Assembly (NCBI GenBank): GCA_008694505.1
Contig: VZDJ01007749.1
Location: 781,210-845,209, forward strand
DNA length: 64,000 bases
Origin: Cyanoderma ruficeps
Taxonomy: Eukaryota > Chordata > Aves > Passeriformes > Timaliidae
Direction: 5' to 3'
Each line of letters opens with the position of its first letter. Positions within the stretch are counted from its first letter, which is position 1. This document shows, one piece after another, positions 1-11,849 of this stretch. The notes under the pieces were generated by a model. That model worked only from the letters and a program-made list of their open reading frames with translations, did no database searches and was not told the DNA's origin. A program made the position numbers and the translations under genes.

Positions 1-3000
1 GGCAAACACCCACAGCCACATGTGCCTTGAAACTGGAGAAGAGTTATGTCTTAGCCAGTTGCTTCGTCTTTTGTATTTTTAAGAGCTTTTAAATCATGTG
101 ACTACCAGGGCAGAAAGAATAAATAGGTTTATCTTGGTGGAAGCTTCGCAGATTGATATTTTAGAGCTCTAGTGACTGAGCACAGGGATATTTATTTAGA
201 ATATCAATGTTCTCCATCTTTTCCAGAGCTTCTCCTGGAGAAACAAACCTCTTAGCTATGAAGAGACTTTTACCTTTTTAAAATCATTGAGTAGGGGGGG
301 GAATGTTCTTCCCTTCTTGGTTTTAGTCACAAAGTTAAATGTTTAAGAGTTCACAGCTTTAGGAAGTGATATTGCAAACTGGATAATTTCAAATTCTTGA
401 AGCTGGATGATGTCAAAGTGCACTGATAGACCAGACCACCTCCACCTGCTAGTCCAGTTTGAATGAAATTTGTTAGGTCCTAGATTACACCTAAAACCAG
501 CACAGACACTAATTAAGCCTGCCCAAGTTAGCTTGGGGGCCAGAAGCAGTGGGAAGCATCTTTTCTACCTGGTTTCCAAAATGCTAATTGGCTGACAGAC
601 GATTCTGGTACCTTAGTATAATATTGCAGTTTGTAAGATGGGTCACTGATAAATCAAATATAATTGTTTGCATTTGTATCATTATTTGAATGAGAAGTTT
701 CAGATTCTTATTCTCCATCCTCAGAAAATTTTCAGTCTTGAATCTCAACAGTAAGGGAAGTAGAACTGCCAAAGCATAAAAATTTCCCCAACCAAACCAC
801 CCCAAAATTAATCAGAGTTCAATTTAAAGACCATTCATTAAGTATTTATGAAGCAAAAGCAAACAGAGATGTGTGAGAAATTTTGAGAGACTAGTTTGCT
901 AAGCTGGTAGGAAATTTAATTCCTAGAGCTCTAGTCTTTTGGAGAAAAATAGGATTGTATACTTCATTTTCAGATGATTTGGATGCAACCCTAACTCTGG
1001 AGTATCTGTGAGTTGCTAATACCCTCTGTGCCTGTCTACTATGTCTGTTTGCAGAGAGTAGAATTTTGTATGCCCAGTAATTTATCATTTCACAGTGATG
1101 AAAGAGAGAGCTCCATAGACCCTGTAGTAATTGCAATGGTTGTAATTATGCTAAACCCATCAATATATCAAATAAACTGTTTGATGCTTCATCTTTTCAC
1201 TCTATTCAGTGTAAAAAGGAACATGAAATGACCTTCTGGTGATTAGAGTAACAAGTGCTCTAACAACCCCACTATGTGCTTAATGTGTCATGTCAACTTT
1301 GTGATTGTGTATATTCTGGAATTGGATGAAAATACTGCAAAACAGTATGAAAAGGAGCTATGTTTTTAATCAGATGAAAGGAAATAATGAAAGGAAAGAG
1401 AAAAGGCTGGCATTCTATAGCTACCTGGCTTTGGAGTATGATTGCTTGATAGTCTTACCACTGAATCATCTCATCACTAAATTAATTACCTATTTCAGGT
1501 CATAACATAATATCCACGTGGCAGTATCTAACATCAGTTTTGTTCTTGTGGTGTATAATTTACAAGTTAGAAGTGTAATTTCAGTGAATACCACACAAGT
1601 CCTCTATTGGTTTTGGGATACAGGTTAAAAAACTTGCTGATACCTATAGCAATGTCTTATTCCATGAAAAGGTTCACCCTGACCTGAGTAAATCCTGCCT
1701 TCTGACTAACACTCTGATTATCTTATGTTGTCTGTGAGTGGATATTTTTGTCATGTTCTTCTGTTGGCCTATTTGTTGTAAATAATCTCCTACTTTTTAG
1801 CAAGGGACTGGTAATTATTCAGGGTGTTATGAAATTCAGTTCTTTTTACTGTAAATAATATCTATTCATGAATAGATATTCATGCCAATTCAGAATATAT
1901 TCAGAATATCTATTCATGCCAATGAAAAATTTAATACTTTGGAGCACTTATGCCAATTTTTTATTAATTTTTAATGTAATTTACTAGAACATATTTGTTG
2001 TTCTGCAGACGACTGCTTACTGAAGTGCTAGGATATAATGATTTTCTTTAGAATAGTAGATACTGCCAAGAATTCCCTTTTTTCTTCGCTATTCCTACTA
2101 CCCTGCACTGTGAGCCCATCTGTCCTGTTGGATCTGGTAGATTATTGTTAAAACTGCCACTGTAAATCCAGTGAGGTTTAAATATTTTTTCACATACTCA
2201 GGTAGTGTTGCTGATACCCAAAGAGTTCTGATGACCTTTGGCATGACAGAAATTTAAGTACTACTTGTCCTGCACTTAACATGTGTGAAGCCCCTCACAT
2301 TTTATCTTTGTATGGAATTGTTTGAGGCCTTAAGATGACTTTCTGCAGTTTCTTTTCCTTTCTATTGCCCATTATAAGCCCCTTCTCTGCTCTTGCAATC
2401 ACAGATTCAGATGTCACATTCCCTTCTTCTGATGTCATTCCTTGGAGAGAGGAAGAAATGACTTTCAGAAGACAAGCCAGCTGACACCAGGTGGGATTTT
2501 AAAACAGTCACAGGCAAGGCTGTTGGAAAGAAGAGTGCCTTGGGGAGGGCAGAGGGAGTAATGACTGATCTTTGTGGGAATCCAGTTTACTTTGTAGTGG
2601 CTCTGGATTAATGCAGCCAAATCTGTACTGGTTCTCATGATCCATATGCTCTGTTGTCTGAGGAATTCTCCACTATTTACTGTCTTGCACATAGATCAAC
2701 TGAGTTGCAAATCAGCTTTTTTCCTCTAAGGTAATGCTAGTAATGACCCATAATGACAGACAGCGCAGCGGAACCAAAATCTGATGCTTGCCCATTTGCC
2801 CTTGTGCCCTGCTGCTCTTCATATGCTTTGGATACTCTTTCCTTCTACTCCGTACATCCACTTTTGCAAATGGGCAGCTCCTCTCTTCAGGGACATGCAG
2901 AGAAGGGCTGGCAAGCCTTGCCTGTCACTCAGCAAGGCCTCCCTTGTACTGAACCCCTGTGCAGTTTTACAGGAATAAGTGAGAGAGAGCCACTTTTCTC

Positions 3001-3476
3001 TGAGAGAGGAATATAGTCATGGTGCATTTCACTAGTTGTGTTTTTCACCCCAAGAGATTATACAAAATACTTTCCACAACCTTTTCATGTTTTAGAATTT
3101 CAGGATCAATGGGTCTCTGGCTATTTCTAAAACAGATTGAACAAGAGCAGACTCATGAATTGTCCATGAAATAAAAATAGATGTGACAGGTTGTTATTCG
3201 GAAGAGTCTGTTGGGATTCAGAGAAGAGCTAAGAATGTGAACACACAAGATGAAGAGGAAAAGACTTTCTTGCTTTTTTTTATAAAAAGATTGTAGAAAC
3301 GATTCCTGGTACAATTGCATATGCATTCATAGAAGAAGTTCCAACTGTCTTTCTCAACCTATTGCCTGTATCCTTATCTACTGATTTCCCCCAGTATTTT
3401 TCATTACACCAATCAGCTGGTTTTAATTTTGTTTCTGAAATGACTTTAAATGTGTTCTAACAATGTTTTAATGTAT
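1..3476. other. Unique AT-rich non-coding sequence
   Basis: I see no gene and no recognisable transposon here. All open frames are under 90 codons and none resembles a known protein. The only structured element is a perfect 24-bp palindrome near 1.86 kb, listed separately. Confidence 0.6.
1857..1880. repeat. Perfect 24-bp palindrome
   Basis: The 12 bases 1857-1868 (AATATCTATTCA) are followed immediately by their exact reverse complement (1869-1880), with no spacer. Part of the arm (TATCTATTCATGCCAAT) recurs in direct orientation near 1906-1922, and ATTCATGCCAATTCAGAATAT follows the palindrome, so the site also contains short direct repeats. It may be cruciform-prone AT-rich DNA; no function can be assigned. 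Confidence 0.85.
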
Positions 3477-4031
3477 TGTTGCAGTGCGTAAATTGGGTTT
3501 TCTAATGTTCTGTATATTTTGTTATATATTTGTAATGGTTTGTTCCTACCCCCCTATCCCAACCCCCCGATGGTGTTTCCCTTGTGTTTCCCTTGTCAAT
3601 CACCTTGTAAGATCTAGAAGATTCTGGGGAAAAAGCCTTAGGATTTGATAAGGTACCTCAGTACCACCTTCTTTCATTGTTCTGTTAAGTTTCCCAATTC
3701 TGGTCACACACCCACCCCCCCCTCCCCTGGGATTTGTGTGAAGTTCTCCCCTGCTCGGTGTACGCCCCCTGTACTTAAGGTGAGGACAGGGGGGCTGCTG
3801 GTCACTCTCACTCTGGGGTTCTGGCCCTCCCGCTCTGGGGCTCTCCCTCCCTGCACTGTCCATCTGCACATGGGAGGTAACTGAGAGGAATAAAACCAGC
3901 TGAAACCCAAGCAGAGTCCACTCTTTCTTCCACGCCGTTGACCACGCTTCAGTTGGAGGTTCAGACCCACCAAACCTCTCTCATATGGAAGCCAGGGAGC
4001 GAGCTAGCCAGTGAAGATCTCCCCCAGCGCA
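3477..4031 (+). mobile_element. Solo ERV LTR, family A, copy 1
   Basis: About 555 bp starting TGTTGCAGTGCG and ending AGCGCA. It aligns along its whole length with the LTR at 28376-28910: a shared block TTTTCTAATRTTCTGTAT near the start, a C-rich run, a shared stretch around GTAAGATCT, GTACTTAAGG repeats, and a polyadenylation signal AATAAA at 3889-3894. No internal ERV sequence adjoins either end, so it reads as a solo LTR. I could not find a convincing target-site duplication (ATGTAT on the left, TTTCAA on the right), so the ends are set by homology and the TG...CA rule and may be off by some bases. The two ORFs of 79-89 codons here are not ERV genes. Confidence 0.8.
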
Positions 4032-7000
4032 TTTCAATAATCTATTATCTTACTTTATGCATTATTGTGTACTTTTGCCTTTAGCAAGCTTTTACCAGGC
4101 CATAGTCTGCAGCCTCCAAACCAAAGCTCGACTGTAGGTTAGCTCAGTTCACTTTTTAAAGGGTAATACTTCCAATCACAGCCTGCAGGGAAATAATGCT
4201 GGTGCTGCTACAGAGATCCAGCACCATCCTGTCCTTGCTCTCCTGTCCTGAGGCATGTCCCCAGTGCTGGTGGCAAAAAGGTGGCCCAACTTTCATGTGC
4301 TCCTTCATGCAAGCAGCTGTTAAAATCATGCCAGGGGGCACTATAAAATAATCATGAATAATAATGATCCCAGGAGCAGTGTGCCCCTCCATAATCTCAG
4401 CTGGAGGACAGGATAAATTGTAGTACATTCTAGTTAGGAGTTTAAAGTCAGTGGAGGATATGAGACAGCACCACTCTATGCAAGTGCTTCACATATAGAT
4501 GCTTACAAAGCTGTGGCTCCACTGACTCACCTGTTTAACAAGGGCCTCACCTGCCAAGGGCACTCCCTGATAAGCTGGATTTGTGCTCTGTAATCAAAGT
4601 GTGGGAAGAAAGCAAGCACATGGCTCTCTGATGCTAATGGACTCCTCATGGAAAATTTTTTATTGGAAAGAAATTGGTATAGTCAGAGAAGCTCTCATGG
4701 ACACCTCTGAGGGCAATTACTGGCTGGGCTCATCAATATCTAAGGATATCTGCAAGTGTAAAGAGCTGCTACCAATTATGTATTGAGGCAGCAGCTTCAC
4801 AGAAAATGGAAGTACTTGAGAATCAGGACGAAGCCATTCCCCCATGTCTCTGCCACCAAAACAGTCTGTATTACTTCATGTCCACTGACGGGACTGTGTG
4901 TAACATTCTCCTCTGTTCCTGAGTCTGCATAAGGTGTTGTGGGGCCTTGCACCATTTCTTGGATCAGACAAATATCACATATCTTTATTCTATGCTGCCA
5001 GTGTAGTGAGACAGTCAGACCCCACCCATCTGTCAGCTCACTATGAATTTTGTTTTGGTTTGGCTGGAATCAGGCATAGGACTCCCACTGGCAGCAGAGC
5101 AGAACTACTTCCAAATTAAAAAGATTTTCACATGTTCCTGAAGGAATTTCACATGTTCCTGTAGCAAGAAGTAAAATTTCTTATAATCCAATAAATGGCT
5201 CTTCCTCTGCTGATGCACCTCATTTCTCATGTGGGAGACATATGAAAAGAGAACATTTTTCTTATTTTAGGAATTTACCAATCATTGTGGAATCATAGAA
5301 AAAAGGTGTGGAAGAGACTAGAGAAATCTAATGAAGAATGAAATGCATGACAGCATCATGCATGAGGCCAATAAGGAACCATATGATCATTTCAGCTAGC
5401 TGGTACATGCTGGTGAAATGTAGTTATTGTTTTCTCTGTCATCTGTTTCACAGCTCTTCCTATCTCCTCACCTGTAATTATCATTCTGTTGGGGTTCTGC
5501 CTAAGAAAGCAGAGCCATCTGGGGAAATCAGCATTGCTTCACTCAGTCTCGGCTGGAATTAAAATGATCTGCTGTGAAGACGAAGAAGAAGAAGGAAAAA
5601 AAATCCAAAATATCTTGTCTAGGGAATTAATCAGAAGTGTTGACCAGCTCCTACAGTTCAGTATAAGAAAGAAATTTTATTTAATTAGATACTGGCACGT
5701 ACTATAGCATTACAAAAAAAAGGAAGGTGAAAGTTTGCTCCTATTTTATATAGCGGATATGCTGTCACAAAATCACAGTGCATATGTACTTTAATGAAAG
5801 CCAATGAATCGTTCCTACTTATAAAGATGACAGGATGAGGCTAGCATCTGTTAAAATTAGCAAAATATATTAATTCTCATTCTTAAATCATGACCTCATA
5901 TTCCCAGACCTGCAGAAATGGAGGATGTGCAGTAAATTAGTCCCACAGCCTTTTACCTCTGAGCCTGGAGCCTGCTGAGGCCACCAGTTGAAATGAATCT
6001 TGTCTCCATCTGAAGCAAGTCCCCTCAGAGTATTTATTGCCATCACTAAAGTGCTTTGGCATTGGCACAATTTGACCTGATTAATTGTCACTGTTCAAAG
6101 AGAGCAGAGGACAGCCAGAGCAGAGGGCTCTTGTGGTGTCTGGGAGCCTGCACTGCTCAACTCGTGTTGCTGCTGTCAGGTCTAGACTTCCAAAGCACAG
6201 AGGAAGTTCATATTAACAAAAAAGTTCCTGGGGGTGGAGAACAAGGATGAACAACAAATAGCAACACTCAGTCCTTCTGGGCAACTATCTATCTAACAAT
6301 GGTTAACTGAGGCTTGCTGCTTATCATTTTAATGTGTCTCATAAAATAATCAGTCCAAGAATACATTGGCCAAATTATTGAGTAACGTGAAAATTAAAGT
6401 CACCTCGGGAAACTGTGTTAAATGAATAATCCTCTGAGCACTGGAGCAAACGAAGCCTGATGTTTTATGAATTTGTCTCCACTGCTTTGACAGGATAGGA
6501 TTTATTAAAAAGGGAGTTTTTCCTAACATCCTGTTAGGATGTTTCTGTCCTTTCCCTGCTGTGCAGATCCTGTAGTACTTGGTAATGACTTAGTTCATAG
6601 CGTGACCCTTGGTGAGGACTCACAGTGCCTCTCTTCTAGCCAGGCTCAGCCATAAAACATCTGGCAGTGCAATGCTGCCTGTACAGCAGGGGTAAATAGG
6701 AGTCAGAGCCTTTAGTCAGTCCTGCTTTCTTTATTTTTAAGTTTTTTTAATGACCTGCATTGTCTACATGATTGTTCTGGCTTCAGTGAGGCAAAAAACT
6801 AAAGACCTGGGTGGGAGAAAACCCCAAGCTCTCCACCATAAAGGCAGTGTGGGTGCAACTTCAGATCATTTAGCCATGAGAACTTGAGTACAACTTCTGT
6901 TGAATTTAGATGCTAAAAAGATGGTAACTGACAGATTTTGTCACTGCATAGTAAGATAAATAACCAATAAAAGCAGATCAGCCGTTGTTCAGGAGCTGGA

Positions 7001-7889
7001 GGAAGGTCACATATTCCTGCTTTTACCCCTTTTAGTGAGCTAGGGAATAGCAAGGAAAATCTGCCATTTTCTGGAAAACAAATACAGGACTCATTAAATC
7101 TTACAATCATGGCTTCTATACAGCCAGCAAGGAAAGTGTTTTAACTGATATACCCCCCAAAGGTAGTATTAAGGAGTACCATAAGGTAAGAGGGTTTATT
7201 TGTTTCTTTCTTGCCTGAGCTGGAATGCAGAGCTGGAATGAGACTGCAGTATTTTACTGCTCAAGAAGGTTAGAAGAAATGTCTGAAATTGTCAGGAAGT
7301 GTATGGATGTGGAAAGAGTGTTTTCACCCATCAGATTTTGTAGCAGCTGAGCAGCTGAGAAAGAAGTAGCTTTCCTCTGCCAAAACCACTGGTTAGCTGG
7401 TTGCCCTCAGTAGGAGATCCTGGCAGATGAAAACAGCAGGGGAAAGAAAAATCCACTGAAATGATATTCCTAAAATCTGACAGCAATACAAGAATATTCT
7501 GTCTAAATGTGTGCAGGCATTTTTCCTTTTCTACATTCACTGTCTGACTGTTTTGATGTGGTTTGGTTTAAGTTTCAATGTTATTTTATATTTTATGAAA
7601 CTATATATTTACAAAAAGACATGTATTTTTTCATAATTAAATAGATATTTATTACATGCATTATCTGAAATGAGGCACTATATAGCAGTGAGTTCACTGA
7701 CCATAGGCATCCTGAGGAGTTTGATGTTTAGGAAAGATGCTCCATTCCCTGCGCAGCTCAAAGTCCATGGAAGTGCCCCACATCAGATACAGCCTGAGCT
7801 GAGAGGAGGAAGGGCAATGTATAGAAGCCAGGCAGGGGGGTACAATTATGGGCCAATGATGAAACATAAAGGTTTACGATTAAGAATCT
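4032..7889. other. Unique non-coding sequence
   Basis: No gene or full repeat is visible. A 15-bp direct repeat (TTTCACATGTTCCTG) occurs at about 5126-5140 and 5147-5161. A weak CR1 tail is listed separately at 5.29 kb. Confidence 0.55.
5289..5335 (-). mobile_element. Possible CR1 3'-end scrap
   Basis: The sequence begins GAATCATAGAA and continues with GGTGTGGAAGAGAC, then AAATCTA. This resembles the reverse complement of the CR1 3' terminus (which reads GAATCATAGAATGG...GGAAGGGACC on this strand). It is short and degraded, so the call is tentative. Confidence 0.35.
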
Positions 7890-8423
7890 TGTCCTGGGTT
7901 GTAGAATAGAACATGCAAAAGTATTCTATCACCATCTTCACATACTGTTGAATCCAATTGTTGAAGCAATGTTTCCCAGACCCCTCCCCCTGGACTATCT
8001 TCTGTTAATGGCCCATCAGATGCCTTACTGCATGACTCATAGATAACTGCCCCCGGGAGCAATCACTTGCTAATGGGCCATCAAGACTCTTCTGCATCAC
8101 TCACCATCCCATTGTGAGATGCTGCACCCAGGGGGAAGGAGCCAGCCATTCTCACCTGGAAATAATCAGGGATTTGGGCAGCCCTTACCCACTGGATTCC
8201 CAGAGGACCAGAGCTACCAGACCTTTCTACAGGATCACTGCTTCAGGAAGACCACCTCATCTGGACTGCTTTCATCACCCGGATCAGGTTGTATTCTGAC
8301 TCTGTCAGGGGTCTTTTGTATTACTGGATTTATTTTTATTCTACCTTTTTTTTTTCTTTCTTCTTATTAAATTATATTTTCTGACTTGGAGCCTCTCACT
8401 TTATTTGTTTTCAAACCATTACA
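7890..8423 (+). mobile_element. Solo ERVL-type LTR, family B, copy 1
   Basis: A 534-bp LTR with ends TGTCCTGGGTTG and CAAACCATTACA. The flanking 5-mers are AATCT (7885-7889) and AAGCT (8424-8428), a one-mismatch target-site duplication. A polyadenylation signal ATTAAA lies at 8366-8371 after a T-rich stretch. It aligns end to end with the minus-strand LTR at 11850-12371. The 5-bp duplication and TGTCCTGGG start fit avian ERVL-type LTRs (family knowledge). No gag, pol or env lies next to it, so it is a recombined solo LTR. Open frames at 8114-8370 lie inside it and are not genes. Confidence 0.88.
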
Positions 8424-8452
8424 AAGCTAATGAATGAAAGAATGAATGAATG
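8424..8452. repeat. Short (GAAT)n tract after LTR
   Basis: Immediately beyond the family-B LTR the sequence is AATGAATGAAAGAATGAATG, an imperfect GAAT tetranucleotide tract. Confidence 0.6.
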
Positions 8453-8534
8453 TTATCACAGCTTGTGTTTGCAGCCTTCCTGAGCTTGCTTTGCCAGTCA
8501 CTCAGGTATCTTCTTCCTGTTGTTGCCTAAAGAA

Positions 8535-8605
8535 GTCAGGGATGCCCCATCCCTGGAAGTGTTCAAGGCCAGGTTGGATGGGGCCCTGAGCAGCCTGATC
8601 TAGCC
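8535..8605 (+). mobile_element. CR1 LINE fragment (3' untranslated part)
   Basis: Contains the typical CR1 block ATCCCTGGAAGTGTTCAAGG followed by CCAGGTTGGATGGGGCCCTG and AGCAGCCTGATCTAG. It stops before the CR1 3' terminus and runs into sequence that precedes the tandem array at 8.65 kb. Truncated at both ends; no coding capacity. Confidence 0.8.
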
Positions 8606-8652
8606 AGAACTGACAGCTCTGGCTGTCCATGGAGGAAGAGAGGCTTTAAATC

Positions 8653-9212
8653 CTGCAACTCAGTGCCTTGGGAGGAGTTTCTAGGAGGTCTCCAGGAGTC
8701 CAAGGCCGGCCATCCAGAGCTGTCAGTCCTGGCAGCTTCAGTCTGGGAGAAATCGTGCAACATTTGAAATTTTTGGAAGCGGAATCCCACTTAGGGCTAC
8801 ATGTGCCTGATTGCCAATATCAGCCCTTTTCTGTAGGCAGGAAAAGCTGGAAACACAATTTCTTGGCAACAGTTTAGAAGTGGCCCCTGGGAGTCCAAGT
8901 CCGGCCAGAGCCATCGATCCTGGCACATTTGGTGTTGGAGCAATCCTCTGATATTTGTGATTTTAGGAGGTGGAATCTTACTTCTGGGAACCTGCACCTG
9001 ACTGCGAATATTGGCCCTCTTCAATGGAAAGCCCGACCTCCCAACGCCTTGAGGGTAGTTAGGAGGCAGGCCCTGGGAGTTCAAGGCAGGCCACAGCCAC
9101 GGGTCCTGGCAGCTTTGGTCTGGGAGGGATCCTCCAACATTCAGAATTTTAGGAATCCCACTTTTGGTCCTTGATCTCTGACTGCAAAAATCAGCCCTTT
9201 TCCATAGGAAGG
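8653..9212. repeat. Tandem array, units 1-3 (about 185-190 bp each)
   Basis: Three diverged units lie head to tail at about 8653-8842, 8843-9027 and 9028-9212. Landmarks repeat in phase: a GGGAGTCCAAGGCCGG-like block at about 8695, 8890 and 9076 (spacing 195 and 186), a GGTCCTGGCAG-like block, a GGAATCCCACTT-like block, and CAGCCCTTTTC near each unit end. Units are clearly homologous but far from identical. A fourth unit lies beyond an LTR insertion. I do not recognise the family; long open frames on either strand arise from the repetition and do not look like a protein family. It may be a diverged minisatellite or satellite remnant. Confidence 0.82.
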
Positions 9213-9859
9213 TGGTATGGGTTTAGGCTTCTCAGGGAATTTCCCTTTATCATTGCTTAGATGGTGGGAGTGTGAGGCGCTGTCTCGTGTGGGGGGTGTT
9301 TTTATTCCTGCTTGTTGGAGCAGGACTCCCCAAGATGGATAGCAGGGATTAAGCCACACTAAGGAGTGGGTAATAGCCTGAATTGCTGGTGCCTGCATGA
9401 GTTTGCAGAAGCCTCTTGAAAGGGGAAGGAGCTCCTTTTCTCAACCCACCCGGGGATGTTCCGAGCCGACATCGAGCATGTCCTGCTGGCAGCGAATGCC
9501 GGGCTGCTGCCTCTGCCCCCTGCAGTGTGCCAGGGACCTCTGCTGCCTGTGGCCACGGCAACTCCAAGAGGGAAAAAGAGCCAGGCTGGCTGAAAGCTTC
9601 TGAAAATTTGCCAGATTGTGTTGGCTTTTCTGTTATATATACACATAAATACATACACACATGTGTGTATATATATGTGTGTGTGTCTGTATATATTTTT
9701 TCTAGTGAAGACCTGTTATTCCTTTTCAACATTTTTGCCTGAAAGTCCTGTAATTTCGTAGTTAGTAAAAATCTGGAGGGAGTGGAGGGAGAGATCTTCT
9801 TTCTATTCCACCAAGGTTCCCACCTCCCTTGGCAGACATTTGTCTTTTAACCCAAGGCA
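9213..9859 (+). mobile_element. Solo ERVL-type LTR inserted in tandem array
   Basis: A 647-bp LTR starting TGGTATGGGTTTAG and ending CCCAAGGCA, flanked by a perfect 5-bp duplication GAAGG (9208-9212 and 9860-9864). It separates unit 3 from unit 4 of the array. Its 3' part (TTTTTGCCTGAAAG, then a GGGAGGGGA-like stretch, then CAGACATTTGTCTTTTAA) is homologous to the 3' end of the LTRs at 53.2 and 63.2 kb, and its tail also resembles the end of the LTR at 19.2-19.9 kb. An internal CA/TG/TA microsatellite lies at about 9635-9700. The open frames at 9349-9742 are not ERV genes. Confidence 0.88.
9635..9700. repeat. CA/TG/TA dinucleotide microsatellite inside LTR
   Basis: An alternating purine-pyrimidine stretch of TATATACACA, then ACACATGTGTGTATATATAT and GTGTGTGTGTCTGTATATAT. 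It is within the LTR at 9213-9859. Confidence 0.85.
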
Positions 9860-10045
9860 GAAGGAACACCCTGCAACCCAATGTCTTGGAGGCAGTTCAT
9901 AGGCAGCACCCAGGAGTCCAAGGCCATCCAGAGCCATTAGTGTTGGCACCTGTGGTGTGGGACCAATCCTCTGACATTCCCAATTTTTGGAGGCAGAATC
10001 CCACTTTCACTCCTGGGTATTTGGCTTCTGTCAAATCACAAAATC
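9860..10045. repeat. Tandem array, unit 4 (beyond the LTR)
   Basis: The sequence resumes in phase with units 1-3: CCTGCAACCCAATGTCTTGG, a CAGGAGTCCAAGGCCATCC block at 9911-9929, GAGCCATTAGTGTTGGCACC, CAATCCTCTGACATTC and GAATCCCACTTTC. Distance to the same landmark in unit 3 is 837 bp, which is one unit plus the LTR. Homology fades after about 10045. Confidence 0.8.
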
Positions 10046-11849
10046 TCTCCAGTAGCTGCTTGCACATTTTGGAACCATGGTGAACCAGGTAAGTAAAAAT
10101 TCATCCATAAAACCCTGCATGTATATGTAAAGCATCAAAATCTGTTTAGGAAATTAAATACCACATGAGCCTTGCTGGATTTATTTTTTTGTTGTTGGAT
10201 TTTTGTGAGATTTTGGATTTTCATTGTGTAATGGTTTTGTTTGGTTTTGCATTTTTTTTTCTTTTTTTTTGCACAACAAACAGTTTGTCTTAAACAGAGT
10301 TATTCCCAAATCATCTGTGGTTCAGCAACAGATAGGGTTGACAAACCAAATTATTCTTTACTATTTTCACAGAATGCCCAATCATGACACTCAAATATTT
10401 GTTTATTTAGTTGTTTCAAAGTGACGCCATGGTAGAAAGCAAAGTTCATATGCAACCTTTTACCAATTCTACCATTTGATTTAAGGAATGCTGTTTTAGC
10501 TTTTATTCCCTTGCTGCCTAATTTTTGGTACTTGCCCACCACTGTGAAATTGGAAAATTCAAGAGAAGAAACTATGAAAGGGAATATTTAATTTCTTTAC
10601 TCTAGCTGCTGTTGCATGGCCTCAATTAAACTACACTTGCAAGGCCTTCAATTTATGGAAAATTATTGGAGTGACAATGTGGACTCTGCATAGCCAAAAG
10701 CTGGATTTTAATAAATGTGGGCTATTTAGTACATACACACAGGATGGCCTTTGAATTAAATCCAGGCTTGTCCAACCTGCTCTGAATAACTTTAAAAAAT
10801 CAGTACATAATTAATGAAAAATGCTTTCATTCATTTATCAGATCTTTTTCCTGTGGGCTGTCATGCTTATTTTCAGCAAATGTGGTGTTGGTACGACAGC
10901 CTGTGTTCAAATTTCTCTTCCTCCTTTAGACTGGCTCGGCTTGCACACTAGTGGGATTTATCTCCGCAAAATAGAAATGGATAACAGAAAAACAGATGTT
11001 CAATAGCACATGTGAACTAAAAATACAATTATTTATATAATGTGTATAATGGTAGGAAGTGTCAAGAAGGTATTTTGAACATTGTGCTTTGGCTCAGTTT
11101 CTGATTTCTGTTTGCTGAATCAAAATGGCAGCCTGAAAAAAAGCCTATATGAAGGATTTAATCCAGGATATTGTCCTTATGTACTTGTATATGTAAAGAA
11201 ACAGAATCTGATTGTCATGGTGAAGCATAAAACTTTATTTACTGACATTTATTTTAAAAAGGCAGCTATTTTAGCCACAATTCATGCTTAAAACCTCTGC
11301 CTGTGGAACAGCTTGTACCAATGTCAGCAGGAAAACTCAACACCTGGAAATTTTTCACTTCCATATCTTCCCCCCCCCCCCNNNNNCCCCCCCACTGTTT
11401 TGATGTGCAGTTCTGGTTGTTAGTCTTGCTGAGTGACTTCTCAATTACCTTAAAGAACGTATCTAATTGTAGAAAATCTGGAAGTGAGACAAAGGGAACT
11501 CTGATGCTGGTGAGTAGTGCCATTTTTGGTGCTGTGGAGAGCCTGGCCGGGTGTCTGCTCTTGCTGACAGGTCTGGCACCCAGCTTGGCCCTGCCTTAAA
11601 TGTCCACATAATTATTGGAGAAGGGCTTCTGCTCTTCTCCTGAGACTCAGTGGGAAGTGACTGTGCTCAAGTAAAAGCACTCAGAGGTTTTTATCTCCTT
11701 AAACTCCATTTAACTCTTCTGCCTCAGTGCTCAGCCCCGTTCAGCATCATTTTAACCCCCACTTCTCCTGTTCTGGTCCCTCAGGACATCCGTGGCTGAG
11801 GATCTTTTCTAGATTCACAGCTGTTAGAGAGTGGTTTTAGGTGCCCCTA
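10046..11849. other. Unique non-coding sequence
   Basis: No gene or clear transposon. It contains a poly-C run with an assembly gap, listed separately. Confidence 0.55.
11370..11393. other. Poly-C run with 5-N assembly gap
   Basis: Twelve C (11370-11381), five N (11382-11386), then seven C. The gap is inside a homopolymer, so the true length of the tract is unknown. Open frames that cross it are meaningless. Confidence 0.95.

Noticed and set aside
8797..9084. Overlapping frames with repeated motifs on both strands in the array
   Set aside because: Repetition comes from the tandem DNA units; the frames are open on both strands and shift between units.
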